From NCBI GenBank assembly GCA_015655615.1, contig JAATES010000315.1, positions 1 through 8,588 on the forward strand: DNA of 8,588 nt. The letters run 5' to 3'. A program made the translations under genes and the position numbers. The number at the start of each line of letters is the position of its first letter. Positions within the stretch are counted from its first letter, which is position 1. The DNA is from Actinomycetales bacterium. GTDB taxonomy: Bacteria > Actinomycetota > Actinomycetes > Actinomycetales > Cellulomonadaceae. The notes beneath the pieces were generated by a model. The model worked only from the letters and a program-made list of their open reading frames with translations, was not told the DNA's origin and made no database searches. Positions 1 through 7,094 of this stretch are shown piece by piece.

Positions 1-879
1 AAACCGGGAGAGCCCGCCACTGCGTCCTGGGACACGCCCTTCGGCCGCGGCCGACCCGGGTGGCACCTGGAGTGCTCGGCCATGGCCACCCGCTACCTCG
101 GCCCTGCCTTCGACATCCACGGTGGCGGCCTGGACCTGCGGTTTCCGCACCACGAGAACGAACAGGCTCAGTCCCATGCAGCGGGCGACGCCTTCGCCCA
201 GTACTGGATGCACTCGGCGTGGGTCACGCAGGGCGGAACCAAGATGAGCAAGTCGCTGGGCAACGGCCTGCTGGTCGAGGAGGTCCTCAGGGAGAACGAG
301 GCAGCGGTGCTGCGCCTGGCCCTGGCGGGTGTCCACTATCGCTCGATGATCGAGTGGACCTCGCAGACCCTGGTCGACGCGGCCGCGACCTGGGAGCGGT
401 TCAGCAGCTTCGTGCACCGTGACGCAGAGCGCAGTGGCGTTCTCACCACGGAGGAGGTCCGGACCGCTGCGCTCCCCGAGGCAGCGGTGTCGGCCTTCGA
501 TGATGATCTCAACGTGTCCGCGGCACTGGCCGTCGCGCATGAGCAGCTTCGCGAGGGCAACTCCGCGCTCGCGGCGGGCCGTGCCGACCAGGCGCGATCC
601 GCCGCGATTGCCGTGCGCGGCATCTTGGACGTCCTGGGCCTGGACCCGGCCAGTGAGCAGTGGGAGACGGCAGTCGACGACCGCAGCTCCGCTGCGTTGG
701 CCGGCCTGGTCGATCTGCAGCTGGCCGAACGAGCCGAGGCCCGGGCGGCCCGCGATTTCGGCCGATCAGATCAGATCCGTGACCGGCTCGCCTCGGTCGG
801 GATTCAGGTGGAGGACTCCGCCACAGGGGCTCGCTGGAGCTTGGCGGACTCCGTACTCAACTCAACCGGAGGTGCTTGA
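1..879 (+). CDS. cysS: Cysteine--tRNA ligase, C-terminal part (5' end outside window)
   Basis: The reading frame is open from base 1, and 292 codons precede the TGA at 877-879. The product is the C-terminal two-thirds of a class I cysteinyl-tRNA synthetase, a cytoplasmic enzyme that activates cysteine with ATP and loads it onto tRNA-Cys. Visible motifs, numbered from the first codon in the window: GRPGWHLECSAM with zinc-ligand Cys25, then FPHHENE with His50 and Glu54; these match the zinc-binding Cys/His/Glu of the E. coli enzyme in identity and spacing. The KMSKS ATP-binding loop is at 81-85. The N-terminal HIGH motif lies upstream. About 207 residues follow KMSKS, enough for the DALR tRNA-binding domain and C-terminal segment. 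This argues against the shorter paralogue MshC (mycothiol cysteine ligase), as does the neighbouring rlmB. The stop overlaps the rlmB start by one base, indicating co-transcription. Confidence 0.96.
   Translation, partial: KPGEPATASWDTPFGRGRPGWHLECSAMATRYLGPAFDIHGGGLDLRFPHHENEQAQSHAAGDAFAQYWMHSAWVTQGGTKMSKSLGNGLLVEEVLRENEAAVLRLALAGVHYRSMIEWTSQTLVDAAATWERFSSFVHRDAERSGVLTTEEVRTAALPEAAVSAFDDDLNVSAALAVAHEQLREGNSALAAGRADQARSAAIAVRGILDVLGLDPASEQWETAVDDRSSAALAGLVDLQLAERAEARAARDFGRSDQIRDRLASVGIQVEDSATGARWSLADSVLNSTGGA
868..873 (+). promoter_or_regulatory. Shine-Dalgarno of rlmB
   Basis: GGAGGT lies inside the last codons of cysS, 5 bases before the ATG at 879. An in-frame TTG at 876 would leave only 2 bases, so this site favours ATG 879. 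The TGATG stop/start overlap suggests translational coupling to cysS. Confidence 0.75.
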
Positions 880-1931
880 TGCCTGGAAATTCCCAACGCC
901 GTGGCGCCGTACGCAAGAGCACCAAGAAGAACCCCAAGGTCGGCTCGGGCGGCTGGAGCCGTCAGGGCCTCGAAGGCCGGGGGCCTACGCCCAAGGCAGA
1001 GGACCGGCCTTATCACAAGTCGTTCAAGCCCAAGGAGGGCGGTGAGCCCGCCGCCCGCCCGAACGGCGGCGGTGCTGAGAGCAGGCGTGGCGGCACCAGC
1101 CGTGCGGGAGCGGGTCCCTCCGGTGGCGGGCACCCGGCCGGCCGGCGTCCTGTGCCGTCGAAGTCACGCCGGAGCGCTGCGGGAGCGCTCGAGGTGGTGG
1201 CAGGCCGCAATGCGGTGCTGGAGGCGTTGCGCGCCGCAGTCCCGGCGACGACGGTGTACCTGGCACACCGGATCGACATGGACGACCGCGTGCGGGAGAT
1301 CCTGCAGCTCGGCACCGAACGGCGGCTGAACCTCATGGAGGTCGGCAAGCCCGAACTCGATCGGCTGACCGACGGGTCGGTGCACCAGGGAGTGGCGGTC
1401 CAGGTCGCGCCCTATAGCTACGCCGACCCCGACGACCTGCTGGACCTCGCTGTCGAGACCGGCCGTCCGCCCTTGATCGTGGCGCTGGACGGAGTGACCG
1501 ACCCCCGCAATCTGGGAGCCGTACTGCGCTCCGCAGGCGCGTTCGGAGTCCATGGCGTCCTGGTGCCCGAGCGACGAGCGGCCGGGGTGACCGTCGCTGC
1601 GTGGAAGGTGTCCGCCGGAGCTGCTGCGCGGGTGCCGGTGGCCCGTGCGACCAACCTCACCCGAGCGCTGAACGACTACAAGCACGCCGGTTGCTTCGTG
1701 GTGGGGTTGGATGCCGGGGGAACGGTCGAGATCGCTGATCTTCCCTTCGCAGCCGATCCGCTGGTCCTCGTGGTCGGCTCCGAGGGCAAGGGGCTGTCCC
1801 GGCTGGTGCGAGAGACGTGTGACGCGGTGGCCTCGATCCCGATCACCTCGGCCGTGGAATCGCTCAACGCTGCGGTCGCCGGGGGCATCGCCCTCTACGA
1901 GGTCGCCCGCCAGCGCGGTGCCCGGGCTTGA
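879..1931 (+). CDS. rlmB: 23S rRNA (guanosine-2'-O-)-methyltransferase RlmB, TrmH/SpoU family
   Basis: The product has 350 residues and is a SAM-dependent SPOUT-class enzyme. The E. coli homologue methylates the ribose of G2251 in the 23S rRNA P-loop. From the N-terminus: a basic, Gly/Arg/Pro-rich, probably disordered extension of about 104 residues; a substrate-binding domain beginning at EVVAGRNAV (from residue 105) and including HQGVAVQV; then the SPOUT domain. The three SpoU motifs are intact: DPRNLGAVLR with Asn211 and Arg217 (motif 1), GSEGKGL at 300-306 (motif 2), and IPITSAVESLN at 320-330 with Asn330 (motif 3). All residues expected for activity are present. The long N-terminal extension exceeds the roughly 245-residue E. 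coli protein but is common in actinobacterial homologues. The start chosen is the ATG overlapping the cysS stop, with GGAGGT upstream. The target nucleotide is inferred from the family; another TrmH-type specificity is possible. Confidence 0.93.
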   Translation: MPGNSQRRGAVRKSTKKNPKVGSGGWSRQGLEGRGPTPKAEDRPYHKSFKPKEGGEPAARPNGGGAESRRGGTSRAGAGPSGGGHPAGRRPVPSKSRRSAAGALEVVAGRNAVLEALRAAVPATTVYLAHRIDMDDRVREILQLGTERRLNLMEVGKPELDRLTDGSVHQGVAVQVAPYSYADPDDLLDLAVETGRPPLIVALDGVTDPRNLGAVLRSAGAFGVHGVLVPERRAAGVTVAAWKVSAGAAARVPVARATNLTRALNDYKHAGCFVVGLDAGGTVEIADLPFAADPLVLVVGSEGKGLSRLVRETCDAVASIPITSAVESLNAAVAGGIALYEVARQRGARA

Positions 1932-1956
1932 TCGCGATCCCGCCCCCACAGTCCCT

Positions 1957-1992
1957 GCTCACCGGGGAGCGCGCTGGTCACTCCTGGTGAGC
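1957..1992 (+). terminator. Stem-loop between convergent rlmB and DUF4032 genes (possible terminator)
   Basis: GCTCACC at 1957-1963 is a perfect inverted repeat of GGTGAGC at 1986-1992. The stem can extend inward to about 11 pairs (to 1967/1982) using two G-U pairs, leaving a loop of about 14 bases. The G-U pairs form only in plus-strand RNA, so it fits best as the end of the rlmB transcript, 26 bases past its stop. It overlaps the last codons and stop of the convergent DUF4032 gene. There is no U-tract, which is frequent in actinobacterial terminators but leaves this call weak. Confidence 0.35.
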
Positions 1993-3219
1993 GGCGTCCT
2001 CGGGGGACAACCCCAGCACCGCCTGCTCCTGCGGGCGGTCCGGTAGCACCGAGGCCAGGTAGCTCTGTGCGGCCTCCAAAGTGGGAACGTCCCGTTGCTG
2101 CTGCTGGGAGAGGAACCAGCGGTGGTCGAGTACCTCGTGGAACAGCTGTGCGGGCTCCAGCTTGCCGCGTTGGCTCGCGGGGACGGCCCGGATGGTCGGC
2201 TCGAAGATCTCGGTGAGCCAGTCGTGGGCGAGCGCGGACTCGCGTTCGTCGCCACGCCCTTCCAGGGCCCGGTAGTGGTCCAGGTCGGATAACAGACGGC
2301 GGGCCTGGTGCTCCTGGACCTCCAGGCCGGTGAGCCGCGACAGTCGTCGGGAGTGATATCCCGCATCGACCACCTTGGGCTGAATGCGGACCAGGCTTCC
2401 GCCGGCGTCGGCTGTCATCGCCAGCTCATCGACGTCGAAGCCCAGACGGTGGACGCGATGAATACGTTCCTTGACACGCCAGCGCTCGTCGGCACCGAAG
2501 GACTCCTCCTCTGTGAGGGCCGCCCACAAGTCGTTGTACCGCTCGACCAGGGAGTCTCCGATCCCTATGACGTCCGTGCCCTCGTCGAGCACGTCACCGG
2601 CCTCCAGGTCCATCAGCTCGCCGATGATGTTCGTGCGCGCCAGGTCCAGGTCGTAGTTGCGCTGCCCATCGGTCAGCTGCGGGTAGAGTGCCCCGGTCTC
2701 CGCGTCAACGAGGTAGGCGGCGAACGATTCGGCGTCTCTGCGGAACAGCGTGTTCGACAACGACACGTCACCCCAGTAGAAGCCGATCAGGTGAAGGCGG
2801 ACCAGCAGCACCGCCAGCGCATCGATCAGCCGGGTGGCGGTGTCCGCGCCGATGATGTGGCTGAACAAGGAGCGGTATGGCAACGAGAATTGCAGGTGCT
2901 GCGTGACGAGCACGGCTTCGAGGGGTTCGCCGTCGTCAGCCCGGCGTCCCGTGATGACCGCGAGGGGGACCACGCTGGGCACGTCGAGCTTGCCGAGCTT
3001 GCGCAACAGCTCATACTCGCCGTACGCGACGGACTCGCCGATCTCCTTGATGGCGATGACCGCGCCGGACAGGCGCACGAATCGGACCACGTGCCGCGAG
3101 AGGCCTCGTGGCAGCGCCGCGAGGACCTGCGAGGGCCATTCCGCCAGCGGGATGTTCCAGGGCAGGTCGAGGAGTGCAGGGTCGGGCGACGCTGCGGTGA
3201 TCTGCAGCTGCTGCGCCAT
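1978..3219 (-). CDS. DUF4032 protein with LPS-kinase (WaaP/Kdo-kinase)-like N-terminal domain
   Basis: The product has 413 residues from ATG 3219; an in-frame GTG lies one codon upstream at 3222. No signal peptide or membrane segment is visible, so it is probably cytoplasmic. The N-terminal half (about 30-235) looks like a diverged protein-kinase fold of the LPS kinase type: VIAIKE with Lys58 (candidate ATP-binding lysine), a catalytic-loop-like WGDVSLSN with Asp151 and Asn156 replacing the usual HRDxxxxN, and YLVDAETG with Asp172 in the DFG position. The C-terminal half carries the blocks I associate with DUF4032: RWRVKERIHRVHRLGFDVDE and, further on, GYHSRRLSRLTGLEV followed by ARRLLSDLDHYR. 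The family is widespread in Actinobacteria, often beside rlmB and sugar-transport ATPase genes, and has no established function that I know of. Kinase activity is inferred from motifs. It converges on rlmB and lies downstream of ugpC, separated from it by a strong hairpin. Confidence 0.85.
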   Translation of the reverse strand: MAQQLQITAASPDPALLDLPWNIPLAEWPSQVLAALPRGLSRHVVRFVRLSGAVIAIKEIGESVAYGEYELLRKLGKLDVPSVVPLAVITGRRADDGEPLEAVLVTQHLQFSLPYRSLFSHIIGADTATRLIDALAVLLVRLHLIGFYWGDVSLSNTLFRRDAESFAAYLVDAETGALYPQLTDGQRNYDLDLARTNIIGELMDLEAGDVLDEGTDVIGIGDSLVERYNDLWAALTEEESFGADERWRVKERIHRVHRLGFDVDELAMTADAGGSLVRIQPKVVDAGYHSRRLSRLTGLEVQEHQARRLLSDLDHYRALEGRGDERESALAHDWLTEIFEPTIRAVPASQRGKLEPAQLFHEVLDHRWFLSQQQQRDVPTLEAAQSYLASVLPDRPQEQAVLGLSPEDAAHQE

Positions 3220-3227
3220 CACGGATG

Positions 3228-3233
3228 CCCTTC
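3228..3233 (-). promoter_or_regulatory. Shine-Dalgarno of the DUF4032 gene
   Basis: GAAGGG on the minus strand lies 8 bases before ATG 3219 and 5 before GTG 3222. Both starts are compatible; ATG was chosen as the commoner start codon. The proteins differ by one residue. Confidence 0.5.
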
Positions 3234-3249
3234 AGTTGGTGAGACGGCC

Positions 3250-3255
3250 ACGATA
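3250..3255 (-). promoter_or_regulatory. Possible -10 element for the DUF4032 gene
   Basis: TATCGT on the minus strand fits the actinobacterial TAnnnT -10 pattern and lies 27 to 30 bases upstream of the alternative starts. It is also downstream of the hairpin thought to end the ugpC transcript, where an independent promoter would be expected. No convincing -35 hexamer is seen. Confidence 0.3.
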
Positions 3256-3281
3256 CCGGCTGAGGATGACCACGCGCGGAG

Positions 3282-3321
3282 CAGGAAGGGACGGCCCCCT
3301 CGCAGGGACCGTCCCTTCCTG
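3282..3321 (-). terminator. Strong hairpin terminator downstream of ugpC
   Basis: A perfect 13-base-pair inverted repeat (arms 3282-3294 and 3309-3321, core GGAAGGGACGG / CCGTCCCTTCC) encloses a second 4-pair helix (3297-3300 with 3304-3307) with a CGC loop. It starts 52 bases past the ugpC stop and ends before the DUF4032 start, so it most likely terminates the minus-strand ugpC transcript. There is no U-rich tail, consistent with the non-canonical terminators common in GC-rich actinobacteria. An attenuator between ugpC and the DUF4032 gene is an alternative. Confidence 0.72.
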
Positions 3322-3373
3322 GCAGAGGTCGTCACGCGGCCATGCCTCTGATCCTCAGCCGCATGCGCGTTGG

Positions 3374-4495
<1,122 letters not shown>

Positions 4496-4503
4496 GATGA
4501 CTT

Positions 4504-4529
4504 TCCCTTCACCGGCAGGAACGTGCCGG
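4504..4529 (-). promoter_or_regulatory. ugpC Shine-Dalgarno with an adjoining leader hairpin
   Basis: On the minus strand, AAGGGA (4509-4504) lies 8 bases before the ugpC ATG. Two bases upstream of it ends a perfect 6-pair GC-rich hairpin, CCGGCA (4529-4524) with TGCCGG (4517-4512) and a 6-base loop. The helix does not cover the ribosome-binding site, so it may influence mRNA stability or ribosome access rather than sequester the site. Whether it is regulatory is unknown. Confidence 0.45.
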
Positions 4530-4552
4530 ACGATCCGTTGTGATGGGTGAAT

Positions 4553-4573
4553 CGGTGGTCGTGATGACCATCG
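4553..4573. promoter_or_regulatory. Operator-like imperfect palindrome upstream of ugpC
   Basis: TGGTC (4556-4560) and GACCA (4566-4570) are perfect inverted arms around a 5-base centre. Flanking CG pairs (4553-4554 with 4572-4573) extend it to 21 bases with one mismatched position per side plus the centre. It overlaps one candidate ugpC -10 element (GATGGT, 4572-4567 minus), where a repressor of LacI or GntR type could act. No regulator gene is present in the window, so the assignment is speculative. Confidence 0.3.
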
Positions 4574-4595
4574 GTCCCTATTCTAGCGCCGTCAA
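4567..4595 (-). promoter_or_regulatory. Candidate ugpC promoter region
   Basis: On the minus strand, TTGACG (4595-4590) is a near-consensus -35 and is followed after 17 bases by GATGGT (4572-4567), a poor -10. A much better -10, TAGAAT (4585-4580), lies only 4 bases after TTGACG, so the two cannot belong to the same promoter. Either TAGAAT acts without a clear -35, or TTGACG pairs with GATGGT. Both would give a ugpC leader of roughly 60-80 bases. Confidence 0.4.
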
Positions 4596-4641
4596 GCATG
4601 CAGGCGTAGGACGCGGGTCACATCTGTGCCGGAGCGGGGGA

Positions 4642-4664
4642 GCCAGCGACTGGTCGCCGCTGGC
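4642..4664 (-). terminator. Stem-loop downstream of otsAB (possible terminator)
   Basis: GCCAGCG (4642-4648) and CGCTGGC (4658-4664) form a perfect 7-pair stem with a 9-base loop, 31 bases beyond the otsAB stop codon. No U-tract follows on the minus strand. The position fits the end of the otsAB transcript ahead of the separate ugpC promoter region. Confidence 0.38.
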
Positions 4665-4695
4665 GCCAGGACGTGCGGGGCCAGAGATCTGTCGG

Positions 4696-6969
4696 CTAGG
4701 ACTGACGGGGGCTCGTCGCTGACCGCTTGGTCGCGCGCTGCGGAGCGAGCAGCGAGGCCAGCCGTTCCAGCACCAGGGACGCGGCAGAGGAGTCGGCGAT
4801 GCGATAGGGGGCTATCGAGTCCCCGGGCCCGACCTTGATCGCCAGGTCATCGGAGCCCAGGACTGCGAAGGCGTGCTCGTCGGTGACGTCGTCGCCCATG
4901 TAGAGGGCGATCTGGGCGTTCGTCTGCTTACGCAGGGAATCCAGGGCACGGCCCTTGGAGGTCTCCACGACCGACAGTTCGACGATGTTCTTTCCCAATA
5001 GTGGCCGGACTCCCAGCCGGTCGGCGAGCTCTTTGGCCGCATCCGAAGCCTGCATCGCACCGTCGTGCGTCGTGAGCCGGGTGTGGAGGGCTGCCGCGGT
5101 GGGCTTCTTCTCCACCCAGACTCCGCTGTGCCGCGAGGCGATGAGATCGAGGCCTTCACGGATGTGGCCGAGCAGTGCCTGCTGTCCCTCACTGAGCTCG
5201 ACGGGCTCGCGGATCAGCCCGTCGGGACCCATCCTGCCGGTCTCGGCACCATGGGAGCCCACGAGCACGGCACCGACGGGTGCCTGACTCAGCCGGGCCA
5301 GCGTGTCGAGGTCGCGGCCGGAGACCAAGGCCAGGGTCGCGCGGTGACTGGGCATGGCGGCGAGCCGTCGCAGGGCTCGTGAGGCACGCGGCACCGTCTT
5401 GGAGGTGGACGGATCATCCACCAGGGGTGCCAGGACTCCGTCGAAGTCGCTCGCGATCAGGACGGGGCCGGTGGCATCGGCGAGGCGCCCCAGTGCCGTT
5501 CGCAGTTCGGCTCCGAGCGTCCCGGATGGCGGAGTGTCGACCAGTTCGGGCTGGCTCGCGGCCATGTCGGTCAGCGCGGCCAGGTAGCTGTTCGACCATC
5601 GAGCGACGTCGTGCGTCATGACGCGGCGTCGGAGCCGGCGCATGCGACGCCGCTGTTCGCGGGGCTCCATGGTGATGGCCCGCAGGATCTGCGCCTTCAT
5701 CCCGTCGATGTCGTGGGGGTTGACCATCAATGCCCCGCTGAGTTCCTCGGCGGCTCCGGTGAACTCTGAGAGCACCAGGGCGCCGGTCTCGGTCGATCGG
5801 GCGGCGACATACTCCTTCGCCACCAGATTCATGCCATCGCGCAACGCGGTGACGAGCATGACGTCTGCCGCGACGTACAGTGCGGCCATCTCCTCGGCGG
5901 GGTAGGAGTGGTGCAGATAGTTCACGGCGGAGTGGCCGATCCCGCCGAACTCGCCGTTGATCCGGCCGACGAGGACCTCGAGCTCCTCGCGGAGCTGCTG
6001 GTAGGCGTCGACGTTCTCCCGGCTCGGGCTCGCAACCTGGATCAGGGCGACCTTGGTCGGGTCGACCGAGCCCGACTGCAGGATCTCGCCATAGGCCTTG
6101 ACCCGGTGGAGGATGCCCTTGGTGTAGTCGAGTCGGTCCACTCCGAGCAGGAGGCATTCGGGATCACCGAGCTCGCGCCTGATCTCCCGGGCACGGGCCT
6201 GGACCGCCGGTGTCTGGGCGAGGTGATTGAAGCGTGCGGAGTCGATGGAGATCGGGAAGGTCGCGGCGCGGGTGCGTCGTACCAATCTGCCCTCGGGGTC
6301 GTCCAGGTCGACGAGCTGCCCGCTGGTCGTGTGCGAGGTCAGGCGGCGCACGCTTCGCAGGAAGTTGGCTGCGTCGCCGGAGCGCTGGAAGCCGACCAGG
6401 TCGGCTCCGAGCAGGCCTTCCAGCACCTGACTTCGCCAGGGCAGCTGGGAGAAGATCTCCAGCGGCGGGAACGGGATGTGATCGAAGAACCCGATCCGGA
6501 GATCCGGGCGTGCCTTGCGCAGCATCGCCGGGACCAGCTGAAGCTGATAGTCGTGGACCCAGACGGTTCCGCCTTCCGCGGCCGCGTAGTCCGCCATCGA
6601 GGCGAAATGCTCGTTGACCGACCGATAGGTGTCCCACCATTGCCGGTGGAAGGCTGGTGGCGCGATGACGTCGTGATAGAGCGGCCACAGCGTGTCGTTG
6701 GAGAATCCCTCGTAGTACTCGCTGATCTCGGTCTCGCTCAGGCTGACGGGGATCATCCAGATCCCGTCGTCCTCGAACGGGTCGATCGCCAGATCGGGGG
6801 CTCCGGACCAGCCCACCCAGGCACCTTCTCCGGCTTGCATCATCGGAGCGAGAGCCGTGACCAGACCGCCGGGAGAACGGCGCCAGGTCACCTCGCCCTC
6901 GTCTCCGAGCTGGAGGTCGACGGGCAGGCGGTTGGCGACGACGACGAGATCGTGCTGGGGTTTTACCAT
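4696..6969 (-). CDS. Bifunctional trehalose-6-phosphate synthase/phosphatase (OtsA-OtsB fusion)
   Basis: The product has 757 residues from ATG 6969. The N-terminal half (about 5-470) is a GT20 trehalose-6-phosphate synthase, joining a nucleotide-activated glucose to glucose-6-phosphate. It shows SPGGL in the N-terminal glycine loop (32-36), VWVHDYQL (His139, Asp140), FFDHIPFP with the His164 equivalent to E. coli OtsA His154, GVDRLDYTKG with Arg279 and Lys284, and LRDGMNLVAKEYV with Asp378 and Glu386. The C-terminal part (about 485-745) is a HAD-superfamily trehalose-6-phosphatase: DFDGVLAP with nucleophile Asp508 and acid/base Asp510, VSGRD at 549-553, the basic segment near GKNIVEL and TSKG, and GDDVTDE at 692-698. 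Both catalytic sets look intact, so one polypeptide probably makes trehalose, a compatible solute and storage sugar. In E. coli the two activities are separate proteins. An alternative ATG at 6990 adds 7 residues; AAGGAG 10 bases before 6969 and a promoter-like TAAGGT favour the shorter form. Confidence 0.93.
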   Translation of the reverse strand: MVKPQHDLVVVANRLPVDLQLGDEGEVTWRRSPGGLVTALAPMMQAGEGAWVGWSGAPDLAIDPFEDDGIWMIPVSLSETEISEYYEGFSNDTLWPLYHDVIAPPAFHRQWWDTYRSVNEHFASMADYAAAEGGTVWVHDYQLQLVPAMLRKARPDLRIGFFDHIPFPPLEIFSQLPWRSQVLEGLLGADLVGFQRSGDAANFLRSVRRLTSHTTSGQLVDLDDPEGRLVRRTRAATFPISIDSARFNHLAQTPAVQARAREIRRELGDPECLLLGVDRLDYTKGILHRVKAYGEILQSGSVDPTKVALIQVASPSRENVDAYQQLREELEVLVGRINGEFGGIGHSAVNYLHHSYPAEEMAALYVAADVMLVTALRDGMNLVAKEYVAARSTETGALVLSEFTGAAEELSGALMVNPHDIDGMKAQILRAITMEPREQRRRMRRLRRRVMTHDVARWSNSYLAALTDMAASQPELVDTPPSGTLGAELRTALGRLADATGPVLIASDFDGVLAPLVDDPSTSKTVPRASRALRRLAAMPSHRATLALVSGRDLDTLARLSQAPVGAVLVGSHGAETGRMGPDGLIREPVELSEGQQALLGHIREGLDLIASRHSGVWVEKKPTAAALHTRLTTHDGAMQASDAAKELADRLGVRPLLGKNIVELSVVETSKGRALDSLRKQTNAQIALYMGDDVTDEHAFAVLGSDDLAIKVGPGDSIAPYRIADSSAASLVLERLASLLAPQRATKRSATSPRQS

Positions 6970-6979
6970 AAGACGACGA

Positions 6980-6985
6980 CTCCTT
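6980..6985 (-). promoter_or_regulatory. Shine-Dalgarno that decides the otsAB start
   Basis: AAGGAG on the minus strand lies 10 bases before ATG 6969, and inside the extra codons if translation began at ATG 6990. The upstream start has only AAGGTG at a similar distance. The call for 6969 is moderate because the spacing is long. Confidence 0.5.
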
Positions 6986-7001
6986 GGCATTTTGAATTCC
7001 C

Positions 7002-7007
7002 ACCTTA
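7002..7007 (-). promoter_or_regulatory. Possible -10 element of otsAB
   Basis: TAAGGT on the minus strand fits TAnnnT. A transcript starting about 7 bases downstream would leave a leader of some 25 bases to ATG 6969 but only about 5 bases to ATG 6990. A TTGAGG further upstream is 23 bases away, too far to be a normal -35 partner. Confidence 0.3.
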
Positions 7008-7038
7008 GCCAACCTGGCGTCCGGCGTCTTCCTCAACA

Positions 7039-7061
7039 GGGGAATCCAGCCCCATTTCCCC
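7039..7061. promoter_or_regulatory. Operator-like inverted repeat between divergent otsAB and kinase genes
   Basis: GGGGAA (7039-7044) and TTCCCC (7056-7061) are perfect inverted arms with an 11-base centre, in the middle of the 125-base divergent region. A direct repeat GAATCC also occurs at 7042 and 7064, 22 bases apart (about two helical turns). A protein bound here could affect both directions. No cognate regulator is visible. Confidence 0.28.
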
Positions 7062-7082
7062 ACGAATCCGCGTGATACCGGA

Positions 7083-7088
7083 TACCGT
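7083..7088 (+). promoter_or_regulatory. Possible -10 element giving a leaderless kinase mRNA
   Basis: TACCGT fits TAnnnT and is separated from the kinase ATG by 6 bases, the normal distance from a -10 to the transcription start. No Shine-Dalgarno precedes that ATG and no other in-frame ATG or GTG occurs between 7002 and 7095, which together suggest a leaderless transcript. The hexamer lies in a tandem GATACCG repeat (7074-7080, 7081-7087). No clear -35 is seen. Confidence 0.4.
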
Positions 7089-7094
7089 GTCGCC

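Noticed and set aside
1..879. Possibility that the first gene is mshC (mycothiol cysteine ligase) rather than cysS
   Set aside because: The part after KMSKS is about 207 residues, fitting CysS with its DALR and C-terminal segments, and the gene is coupled to rlmB as cysS usually is in Actinobacteria.
1164..1949. Open frame on the minus strand opposite rlmB (261 codons)
   Set aside because: It is a shadow of the RlmB catalytic domain, rich in His/Gly/Arg/Gln with no motif.
2308..3351. Long open frame on the plus strand opposite the DUF4032 gene (347 codons)
   Set aside because: It is antisense to a gene with clear family motifs, has no recognisable domain and a Val/Asp/Gln/Arg-biased composition typical of shadow frames in GC-rich DNA.
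5908..7008. Long open frame on the plus strand opposite otsAB (366 codons)
   Set aside because: It mirrors the GT20 domain coding sequence, has no family resemblance and would run through the otsAB start and promoter region.
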